From assembly GCF_012489685.1 (NCBI RefSeq), contig NC_080043.1, positions 33,127,987-33,191,986 on the forward strand: a DNA stretch of 64,000 nucleotides, given 5' to 3'. The notes beneath the pieces were generated by a model, which saw only the letters and a list, made by a program, of their open reading frames with translations, had not been told where the DNA came from and did not search any database. Each line of letters starts with the position of its first letter. The stretch's first letter is position 1. A program made the translations under genes and the position numbers. Shown here in pieces: positions 43,975 to 53,685 of this stretch. Source of the DNA: Lotus japonicus (Eukaryota > Streptophyta > Magnoliopsida > Fabales > Fabaceae).

Positions 43975-45126
43975 TTTTTTTTGCAAGATAAAAAGGATTA
44001 TATATTAAATAGAGGAGCACCAAAGACTCCTGAACAATACAACTTATCCAAACTGGCAAAAACCCAGCGTACAAAACATTGTAGCTTGTACGCTCTTAAT
44101 ATAAAAGGCTACGCCTACACTATGCTAGAATGCCATAAAAGCAGAATAAAAGCAACAATCAAAACATCTACGGTACGAAGAAAAAAAACTACAAGATAGA
44201 TGCTCCTAGGGGCATAGATAGCAGCAGCACTCCAGATGTTAGAAGCCAAAACTTGTCCAGCAGTAAGCAAAAAAGTCTGAAATCAAAGTTCCTGAAAACT
44301 GCAAAAACACAATTAGCTTGGTAACTCTTCTGGTCTAGAAAATAATGCCCACAGTGGAGACAAGCGGTTTTTTTTTTTTTTGGTCAATAGAAGAATTTTC
44401 ATTCCATGTGGGTTGAACCCAGAACAAATACAAGGCAAGGCCCAAAACAAACAGCTAATGTGGCGTAGCTAAACAATATGACAAAAAACACGTAGCTCGC
44501 TTAGCTGTCTCGGGTAGACACATACACCGAGTAAAAAGCCAAAAGATAGAGTCAAAAGCAAAAGGCTCTGCAAGAGAGAAACACCTAATAGCTTCTAGGG
44601 ACAGGTACCTTAAGTACAATAACTAAAGCATGTGTTCCTTTTCTTGAAATAGACCAAAGAAAGTTCACAAGGAAACCAGATCCATAAAGCTAACATCTGG
44701 TACTCAAGGAGAACCCGTGAGGGAAAATAAACTTGAGTGGAAAATCAGTTCTTTGGCTAGAGAGCTACTAAGAATTCTGATCCTTGTTTAACAAATGGTG
44801 TAATTCAGGAGGAGGATTCCACAGCCATAAAGGTGGGAGATTGGCAGATCCTGCAAGCTGGGCAACAGTGTGGGCTACAGCGTTTCCCTCTCTGGGAGTC
44901 CAGGTAAAAAACCAGAATGGAAATCTTCTCTTCCAAGTAGAAATGTCATGCAAAATATTTGAGATTTCTTTGATCTGTCTTTGACCATTGCAGGCTTCTA
45001 TCAGGGATAAACAATCAGATTCAAAATGGACCTTTTGCAGTACAACCTTCTTTTCCGTGCCCATATGCTTCACCGTTCGCTTCCCTGAAGATGTAAGAAA
45101 CAATAATACACTCCAACTCACCCATC
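43975..45126 (-). mobile_element. 5'-truncated LINE on the minus strand
   Basis: It is flanked by a perfect 17-bp duplication CAATTGTATAGTCTCAT (43958-43974 and 45127-45143). On the minus strand it ends in a polyA (T-run at 43972-43982). A second internal T-run at 44369-44382 may mark an older polyA or a nested copy. The coding remnant is the RNase H-like domain described next. Confidence 0.92.
44768..45121 (-). pseudogene. LINE RNase H-like domain remnant
   Basis: The minus strand encodes KVHFESDCLSLIEACNGQRQ, IKEISNILHDISTWKRRFPF, WTPREGNAVAHTVAQLAGS and a tail LWLWNPPPELHHLL. These are the second half of the RNase H-like domain at the C terminus of plant LINE proteins: SDC with the catalytic Asp, and REGNAVAH corresponding to the final conserved segment. 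Upstream domains are missing because of 5' truncation. Confidence 0.85.
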
Positions 45127-45454
45127 CAATTGTATAGTCTCATACCTATCCAGTCTCAGAATACCTCTTGCTCGAATGCAAGATCGGTTCATTCATGTGA
45201 CCCTCTGCCTAGAAGCCTTCCAGGAGCCACTCCTTGTCCGTGCCTCACTGCACCAGCGATAACTCCCCGCCCTCGTCGAGCCCGGGTGTCACATTCATCT
45301 TTGAATTGAAACCAAGATCTGTCTCACCCCTTATGAGACTTGGGCCTATTTCTTTATTACTAGAATTCATAGATCTTGTTATCACTTAAAGACTGTAGAG
45401 GCATTCAGATCCAATTTTGAGGGAGGTTTTGCTGAATCTTGAGCTATGCAATTG

Positions 45455-45989
45455 TTGAGAATTCAAGTGTAGAGTTGGAGTCCCACATTTGTTAAGTTTG
45501 GATGAGGAGAAGACTTTATAAGAGATGTGACCCATAAACCTAATGCCTTAAGATTTTGGGTTAAGATGTGGCGTCGATATCTTTTGGTTTCTTGCTTCTC
45601 GACTCATGGGCTCCCTTGTCTCCCCCCAACAAGTGGTATCAGAGTCGATGGTTCGTGGGACCAAGGTAACGACTCCTTGTGTCGAAAGTATTCCTAGTAG
45701 TGTGGCTAGGCGGCGAGTTTCGTTGAGCAGCGAACGACGGTACAAGGGTGGATAACTTCCGCAGAGGGGAGCCATGATAATGTGGTGGTTACTCGCACTT
45801 GAGGGGGAGATTGTTGAGAATTCAAGTTCGAAGTTGGAGTCCCACATTGGTTAAGTTTGGGTGAGGAGAAGACTTTATGAGAGATGTGATCCATAAACCT
45901 AATGCCTTAAGGTTTTGGGTTAAGATGTGGCGTCGATATCTCTTGGTGTCTTGCTCCTCAGCCCATGAGCTCCCCTATCTCTCACAACA
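45455..45989 (+). mobile_element. Complete TRIM retrotransposon
   Basis: 535 bp in total. LTRs at 45455-45631 (177 bp) and 45812-45989 (178 bp) begin TGTTGAGAATTCAAGT and end CAACA. The primer site TGGTATCAGAGTC is at 45634, and a polypurine tract GAGGGGGAGA is just before the second LTR. The interior is only 180 bp and non-coding. Flanks GCAAT (45450-45454) and ACAAT (45990-45994) fit a 5-bp target duplication with one change. Confidence 0.92.
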
Positions 45990-46259
45990 ACAATCGTGTG
46001 TGCAAATTTGTTCCTAGATCTTGTCACCTAGATAAAACCCCAATATCTTATATCCCTTACAATTTGTTCAATTTCTCCTTTTTGTTCATTTCCTTTACAA
46101 GCTTCTATTACTTCTAACTTGTCTGATTCAAAAGTCTGTTACCAAAAGTGACATTTTTCATCTCCATGTATCCCCTTATTAGTTAGCTTTGCTAGGATAT
46201 TCTCCAGTCATATAGAGAAAGTTAGAGTATTTTCCTTTCTCGAGTTTGCTTGTAGGAGA

Positions 46260-46740
46260 CTACTAGGACCGGCACAACCACTACCTTCGCTACAACTATC
46301 ACTACCACTGTCACCACCACCAAAACCAATTGCACCACCACCCTCACCACCACAATCGCCCCATCCACCGCCATTACTTTACCACCACCACTCATCACTA
46401 CCACCTTCGCCACAACCACCACCTTCGCCACAATCACCACTGTTGTCGTCGCTACCACCTTTTGCACTACCATTGTCGTCACCACAACCCTACAACAATG
46501 TGACCACCACCACCACTTCCACCACTTCCACCACTACCTCAACTAACTCCACACCCCCTTACAATTGTCTCCACTACCAACATCACCACTCTACTGCCAC
46601 TACTCACCACCTACCACCATCACTATCATTGTCGCCACCACCACCACCTCCCGAACTACTACCCTCCACCGCCACTAACACCACCACCATTTCTACCATC
46701 ACCACTACTCTCCACCACCACTACCTTCCACCAAACATAT
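46260..46740. repeat. CCA/ACC-rich simple repeat
   Basis: Nearly 480 bp of imperfect trinucleotide repeat (CCA/CAC/ACC). Both strands give long low-complexity frames (Thr/Pro/His or Val/Lys/Gly-rich) that are not evidence of a gene. Confidence 0.9.
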
Positions 46741-46758
46741 GATTGTATGAAGTAAATA

Positions 46759-47101
46759 TAGTTGGGCTATTTGCTGGCTGATTTTGTCCTAGTAATTTTG
46801 GTAGGGGAATTGGAGGGAACTGCATTTTGCAAGTTTAATTTGTTCTCTAGGTCTCCTTGGAGGTCACACATGTATTTTAGTTTCTTTGTACTCTTTTTTC
46901 TTCACTAGGTTTTTTCAAGGGGTGTTTTTGCTGGTAAGGTTTTAATGAGGCAAGTTTCTAAAGTCTGTAGTTCAAGGAGGTGTTGGGTTAAATGATGTAA
47001 TCTTTTGCATTCTTAGACTTTTTTTTTGTTCTTTCTACTTGTATTGAGTTGAAGTACCCCTTGTACTTCATTTCAATATATATCACATGACTTATAAAAA
47101 A
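46759..47101 (+). mobile_element. Short polyA retroposon (5'-truncated LINE-like)
   Basis: 343 bp with the direct repeat ATGAAGTAAATA at 46747-46758 and 47102-47113. The 3' end is TTGTACTTCATTTCAATATA followed by an A-run. The body has LINE 3'-UTR style (GGTTTTAATGAGGCAAG) and no coding sequence. Confidence 0.8.
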
Positions 47102-47113
47102 ATGAAGTAAATA

Positions 47114-48854
47114 CAATATGATTAGTTATGAAGTGTATGACCAAACGACTTATAATAATATTTTTATTAGGCTTTATCCTATCGGGACTAATACTATCAG
47201 ACTATATACTGTACAACATACCATACGGGCCCTTAGATTTTATATGTAATTAAGACTAGGCATACAATCGGTGGTTTAACATTCAGCTTGGTCACCGACT
47301 CGCCTGAGATGCCGAGTCAACGAGTAACTAGTCAGACTAGTGAGTTACTGGTCAGATTGCTTGACTTAGTGTATATTACATTTTTTAATATTTTGGGTAT
47401 AAGCTAAAATGTGGTTGTCTAAATTATCATAGACAAAGTTTGGGTTAAATCACCATAATCATAGGTGGACCAATAATATTAAAAATAAATAAATAAATAA
47501 AAATGAATTCATACTTAAACTTAAAAATATTATCATTTCTATAGTAAAATATTACTTTTTTAAAGGAAATACTCATTATTAACATCTAAGAAAAGACTAA
47601 TTTACAAATTAAAAATGTGGTAGGTTACAAAATACTCTACTAATATATGTTAGTGTCTATAATGGATCAACAAAACATAGGTTGGCTATGTTGTTATTCC
47701 CTTGCCTTCCTTTTGCATGTCCAATATGCAATTTCCACCCACTACAATTAAAACAAAAACAAATATTTTACCTGCGACATTGACTGAGTGATGGCACACC
47801 GGTCAAACCAAAATATGGCCGAGTTATATCGATTTTCATTAGTTCACTTGTGTAACCAATCTTATTCGAAACTCAAACCGGTCACGTGATCCAGTCTAAG
47901 TAAATTCTCATCTCATGTAAATAAACTTTACACATAATGCATAAACTATACATTTTTAACACATTAGTTCAGAAGTCAGGGATAATTGTATTCACTCCCT
48001 AATAGGAGGAAATTAATGATGCTTTTTAATTGGGATCCATGTCCTATATGTTATAAGTGACCGTTCCAGAAAGACATGGGGAAGTAGAGGTTGGAAAAGT
48101 CGTCGAAAATAGTGGAGTCATGGTTACCACCATTAGAGGTCATACACTTTGTTTGTAAGAGAAGAAACAAATAGAAAAGAGAGAGTAGAGAAGAGAAAAG
48201 TAAAGTAGAGAGAAATAAATGAGAAATATAGTAGATTTAGAGGTTGTTTGGTATAATAAAAAGAGAAGAGAGATAGAGAGGAAAGAATGTTACTTTTTGT
48301 GTTTAAAGATAAATTATTTCTAGTATAAAACAATTTCTGACGGTCCGTGAAGGTAATTACTGGCAAAGTGCAACATGGGAATTGAAATGATGATATGTAA
48401 TGTTATATATTTCAAGACCGCCAGGAAATGACGAAAAATTAGAAAGAAAGAAAAAAGTTAAAATACATGGAGCAGCCCATCTCTCTCTAATTTGGAGAGA
48501 CCGCTCCTCTATCTCCCTCCTCCCCATTGACCAAACGCACATAGTTCCTCCTTCCCCCTAACTCTCTCTTTGCCATTTCTCTTCACCCAAACCTCCTTCT
48601 ACTAAACAAAGTGTTAGAGTTTGGGAAAGAGGGAAAAAAGAAGAAGAAGAGAAATAACTAAACCCTAAATCCAAAAGAAAAAGTCATACCAAGAAAAAAA
48701 AAGATTTGGATCCCCTCATATGGCTATCTGACATGACCATGTCATGTGAGAGATCTCAACCCTTAATTTGCAATCTAATGGACAAAATTATTTCAATCAC
48801 AATTTTAATTTTTCTCTCTCCACATATCTATTAATGATTCAGATTTTGTTTATA
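47114..48854. other. AT-rich intergenic DNA
   Basis: No gene recognised. 47411-47450 (GGTTGTCTAAATTATCATAG, then AAAGTTTGGGTTAAAT) resembles one end of the MITE at 57781, so a degenerate relative may be present. 48480-48600 is pyrimidine-rich like a leader, with nothing recognisable downstream. Confidence 0.4.
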
Positions 48855-49402
48855 GGCTAAAAAACACTTTTGACCCCTGATGTTTTAAGTTTTTGCAAAT
48901 TCTACCCCTACTCTATTTTTGTCGACGGTTCTACCCTCGATGTTTCACAAATGTGCACTGTCTGCCCCTCCGTCACTTTGACGTTAAAAAATTAATGAAA
49001 TGAGCTTTATTGGCACTAGCAATGCCACCTCAGGATCTACGTGGCATGAAGGAAGAACAAAAGTTATAATATAAATAAAATTGTGTTGCAAAATATAAAA
49101 ATTATGTATGTAGTTCAACTGGTAAAGGGTTTGTTTTTCCACTTACATGACTTGAGTTTGAATCCCCCTCACCTCTTTCTTCAAGTTCTGATTATAATTA
49201 GTGATGTGTCACGCCACGTAGATGCTGATGTGGCATTGCTAGTGTCAACTATGCCTTCCGTTAATTTTTTAACGTCAAACAGACGGAGGGGCAGACAGTG
49301 CACATTTGTGAAACATTGAGGGTAGAATTATCGACAAAAATAGAGTAGGGGCAGAATTTGCACAAACTTGAAACATCAGGGGGCCAAAAATGCTTTTTAG
49401 CC
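48855..49402. mobile_element. 548-bp element with long terminal inverted repeats
   Basis: The left end GGCTAAAAAACACTTTTGAC and the complement of the right end (GGCTAAAAAGCATTTTTGGC) pair over about 190 bp, including TGCCCCTCCGTC and CAATGCCACNTCAG blocks. TA dinucleotides flank both ends, which would suit a Tc1/mariner-like target, but this is not conclusive. The centre carries a tRNA-like segment. Confidence 0.8.
49103..49175 (+). repeat. tRNA-like (SINE head-like) sequence inside the TIR element
   Basis: TAGTTCAACTGGTAAAGGGT resembles an internal A box (TAGCTCAGNTGGTNGAG) and, about 35 bp on, GAGTTTGAATCCCCCTC resembles a B box plus T arm (GGTTCGAATCC). It lacks a clear acceptor stem, so it is not a functional tRNA gene. 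It may be a decayed SINE. Confidence 0.5.
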
Positions 49403-50160
49403 TAAAATGAATTAAAGGCTGAGACTAGGGGGAAATAGGTCGGGCCGAACCGAGCTTTGCATGGTCTAAGCCTGACTTGCATTCTCTTTTCGTGGCTCAA
49501 GTTTGGCTTGTGGCCTATCAATATGCCAAATTTTACGGCTTGGTCTGGCCTTTTCTAAGGCCTGGCCTGACCTACAAGCCTGCTTAAAAGCCTATTTAAC
49601 AGACAATTATATTAAAAGAATGTCATTAGGCTGGCGGGCTAATAAGCCTTTTATATATCATTGCACTTTCTTTTTAAATAAATATAGACACCTGCATTTC
49701 TTGTAAAACGGTGGTGGTGCTTGCGGTTTGGAGGAGAGGTGGACTGAGATCCCTCACATGACCACGTATACAATTTTCTACATAGTAAGATTACCACGTC
49801 AGATAATGACCGACCAATTTTTTTTTTTTCAAGGACCAAATCTATTTTTCCATCGCCCTTCAATGGTAAACCCTTATCTGTTTGTGCGACCACCGTTCCA
49901 TTCGCCATCGGCTGTGACATTGTCGAGGATTCGCAGGCCTCCCCTGTAGCTCTCTCTGGTTTTTCCATTGTGACGCATATGGTAAGATTTTTAAACCAAT
50001 TTCATCACTGTTTCCATGCATAGTTAACAAGATGTGAAACTGGACTTCATGGAATTGATTTCTTTGGTGATTAAGCTGATTTCCCCTAATTGATTCTAGC
50101 ATAGTAGCATTTTTGAATATTTTCTTAGGTGTTGTAGTGACCAATTAACCTTATCAACCT
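49403..50160. other. Region with an exon-like open segment, unrecognised
   Basis: 49830-49979 on the plus strand is open in one frame (FNGKPLSVCATTVPFAIGCD, then SQASPVALSGFSIVTHM) up to a donor-like ATG/GTAAGA at 49980. The minus strand is open over 49651-49968 too. 49430-49600 is rich in GGCCTG/GGCTTG motifs, like a decayed hAT-type MITE. No family recognised. Confidence 0.3.
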
Positions 50161-52130
50161 CTAGCAGTAACTACAATAGCCAAATAGAAGACAAAAATGC
50201 CATTACTTCTTCTGTTGGTTTATTTCCCACAACTTCACCATACTTCTATTCTGATGCCAATTTTGCTTATAATGAGTGTTTATCGAGAATATCTGAAATC
50301 TAGAACTAGGCGCCAAAAATATAGAGATTAGCATAAATGTGGTGAGGATTGTCTAGTTACGAATTTGGGACTGGTGTGGCCTAATTCAAGGTTTGCTTGT
50401 GGATGATGGTACCTTGTAAACAACTTAATTTACTTGTGAATCTGATATGTTTGTTGATAATTGAAGAAGCAGATAAGTGGTAGGATTTAGAAATATTAGA
50501 AGTGGAATGCATGGACTAGTAAAACCGTATGGTTTATTACATTGATGGTTAGTACAACACTTAAGTCTTAGTGTTGCCACACATACATGGTGAGGCACTA
50601 ATGCCTATTTATAGCTGGAGTCACCGCCTTGATTTTGGCGGTTTATTATATGATACAATTGGATCATTCTAGAGTTTAGAAACATCAAAATAGTCTATGT
50701 GCTTTCTATAATAGTGTAGATTTTAAAAGATAATTCTAGAAATTTGCATCAATTCTTAACAATGTTTAACCTCTTACATTTTCCTTCAATGTATACATCT
50801 TAGCAAGCTATCTCTATGGTGGAGATTTTGTATGATAATTCGATTAGCTCATTAAGTTAATTCAATCATGTTTCTGGGAAATAACTTTTTGGTATTTAAA
50901 TTATTTCTGTAGCATAGTCTTTAGGTTGATTCTACTGCTTAAATGAAAATATTCTGTCTGTGCTTTTTCCTTGCTTCAACTTGGGTGTGTGTTAAAAGCT
51001 TGCTCCTGTGGATGTTGACATGGCAAGGTTCTTGCTAACAATCAGAAATGTTTATGTGCTCTTATTTTAAATGGTTGAACTCACTGGACAAGTTTTTGAA
51101 GTAATAAAGTAAGAAACAATTTTTTTAAAAAGGATATAATTCTTGAAGAAGTCAATTTAATGTGAAGCTTAAAGATTAGGAGGAGTGATTTCATTTGATT
51201 AGCTCATAGTTCTGAGTTTATCTAATGCTGGTTATAGGTATTATGATTACATTTACTTGTATAGACTGACTAATTTATTTCCTATATACATTAGACCCCC
51301 AAAGTATAAGCAAGATATCACACACACAGAAATGGGGATGATGAGAAGAAAAAGAATATTGTTTTTGTTTCTAATGACCAGATGAGGAATTGGGTGAATG
51401 AGATAGAACATTATGCTATTCTGGTCAACATACTGGTCTGGTCAAATCTAAAATCTTGTAGGCCACCTTTGATCTGGGGTCTGTTATGATCGTGAAAGAT
51501 TAGCAAACCCTAACATTGGTAGTTGCTTTGTTTCTTTGTTGGTTGTATGTTTCTGGCTTCTTTTGATATGAAAATATTATTTTTTGCAAGAGTTAATCGC
51601 TTTAATATTTTTTTTCAGTAACACCTAGCAAATTGAAATGAGAGAGTTCTGCTTTGAATTATCTATTTGGTTGGCAGTAATTAGTATGTCTATGAAATTT
51701 AACTTTCTCTGTTTTCCTTGGACTTCATGGCATAAGAAAAGTTCACATAGGCGGTTAAAAAGGCATAAAGCCACATAAAAATTAACTTGAACTCTTTGGC
51801 ATTTAATTTATCTTCTTTTCTACTTTCAGTACTCTATGAAGACCCGGAACTTTAAAATTAGAGCCACATGGAAATTTCATCATCCTAGAGACCAAGTTGG
51901 GAACTGAGATCGCTGGAAGAGTTGCCTTAAGCATTTTCACTGTGGTGTGAGAGTGTTGGCGGTTCACAGTCAATGATGTCATGCTCATATCATGGTCACT
52001 TCGGGTAATTAACTTCAAATATTTTCATTTTCTATTTGCTTATATATAGTTTCATGAGAATTTCTCAAAACTTATGAAAAAGATGGGAGTGTTTAGGTCA
52101 CGGGTTCTTAAATTAAGGTCTTGTTTTCTA
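50161..52130. other. AT-rich stretch, no gene recognised
   Basis: T-rich with dispersed stops in all frames. 51830-52010 follows an acceptor-like tctactttcag and is partly open, so it could be a decayed exon belonging with 49830-49979. That is speculation. Confidence 0.35.
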
Positions 52131-52135
52131 GTTGT

Positions 52136-53358
52136 CGGTATGTTTGGATTGACAGAACATAACAGAGCAGAACGAATTGAAATATAATGGAACAGATAGA
52201 GCGGAATGAAATGGAATAAAAATCTCATCCCATTGTTTGGGTATTTTATGATAACACGAAACAAAATCACCACTCCCTTATTTGGATAATGGACGGAGCG
52301 GAATGAGTTATAACTTTTTTATTCCTATATTACCTTTCTTTAAATAATAAAATTCTCATTAAATTATTAAAATGATTAACAAAATAATTTTTTAGAGGAA
52401 TTAACAAAATCATTATCCTTGCTAAACTCTCATTATATCTATTTACTCAAATTAAATTATATCCTCATCATTTATCTACAGTAAACTATACTAGTATATG
52501 CCAATATTTTTTTATAAAACGTACTGAACATAATAGAACACTATCGAAAAAAGTAAACGAAAAATAAAAGAATGCAACAGTTGGAAAAAAAAATAGTTTG
52601 TTGACAAATAAAAGAATATGTATACATTAGTATTAATAATTAAATATGAACAGTATCATTATATTACCTTTCGTAAGCTGTAATGTTTTATTTTTGCTAG
52701 ATATGTTAAAATAATGTTGGAACTTGGTTGTTTGTGTGAGGGGAGAGAGTAGAGACTCACGGAGAGAGAGTGGGAGAGAGTGGGAGAGACTATTAAGTTA
52801 AGGGCTAGAAATCTAGAATTGTAAATTGATAATTTTTATAAGTGTAAAATCTTGATTTCATCCCATACCTTCCAAATTGAGGGAAGCAAAATGATGGAAA
52901 CCAATCTCATCTCATTTCCATCTCATCCCACCTTTTCATAACATATCCAAACAATAGAACATAAAAATATTTCACTCCATCTCATCTCACCCCACTCCCT
53001 GCCACCAATCCAAATATAGCCTAATGATGGCATAGTGTATATTTGACTGTGGATAAATGATGAAGATATAAACTAATTAGAGTAAATAGATATGATGAGA
53101 TTTTAGCAAGGTAATTATTTTGTTAATTATTTTTGTAGTTTAATGATAATCTTTTATTTTAAAGCAAAGGTAATGTAGGAATTAAAAAGTTATAACTCAT
53201 TCCGCTCCATCCATTATCCAAAAAGGGGCGTGGTAACTTTAATTTGTTATGTTCCATCATTAAATACCCAAACAATGGGATGAGATTTTTATTCCATTCT
53301 GTTCTGCTCCATTATATTTCATTACGTTCCGCTCCGTTATGTTTCATCAATCCAGCCT
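52136..53358. repeat. 1.2-kb long inverted repeat (arms about 330-370 bp)
   Basis: The left arm (about 52136-52500) and right arm (about 53020-53358) are imperfect reverse complements. Shared blocks include GGATTGANNNAACATAAC, TGAAATATAATGGA, AAAAATCTCATCCCATTGTT, GGATAATGGA and GAGCGGAATGAGTTATAAC. The spacer holds a diverged relative of the same sequence at about 52855-53000. This is the form of a foldback or Mutator/hAT-type MITE. Target duplications are not clear. Confidence 0.85.
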
Positions 53359-53685
53359 AAATGTTTGCATAGATTAACACATCACGATAGCAAAATAACA
53401 ATATAAGGAACAATGGCTGAAAATGGTGGGTGGATGGTTGACCAAAAATATGTATACTGCATGTTTGCACAAACTATATATTAATTAATCAGGTTCTAGT
53501 ACTTTTTGAGATAAATATGTTGAGATTGATACTTTGAGACACTATTACAACACTAGTAGCAGATTAGGTAGACCATCACAACACGTTCAACAGAGGAATA
53601 TGTAGCAGCAAATGCTAGGATAAGCTAACTTCAATTTTAGAATTGAGAACTTAATTTTCAAGTATACACTATTTGTTCCCCTTCT

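Larger units (their letters stand above)
43730..45293 (-). mobile_element. Solo LTR with 5S-rRNA-like sequence (Cassandra-like), split by a LINE
   Basis: The ends are TGTAACATCC..GGGTGTCACA with the target duplication TTCAT at 43725-43729 and 45294-45298. Without the LINE it is about 395 bp. On the minus strand the part around 43810-43890 reads GGTTAAGTGTGCTTG, then GGGATGGGTGACCTCATGAG, which matches the A box and C box region of plant 5S rRNA. Cassandra TRIM elements are known to carry 5S sequence in their LTRs. No internal region or second LTR is present, so it is a solo LTR produced by recombination. Confidence 0.8.

Noticed and set aside
46222..46742. Val/Lys-rich and Thr/Pro/His-rich frames on opposite strands
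   Set aside because: Products of the CCA trinucleotide repeat.
49651..50144. Overlapping minus-strand frames as a host gene
   Set aside because: No domain, no matching splice pattern on that strand; the plus strand carries the better exon-like segment and neither is convincing.
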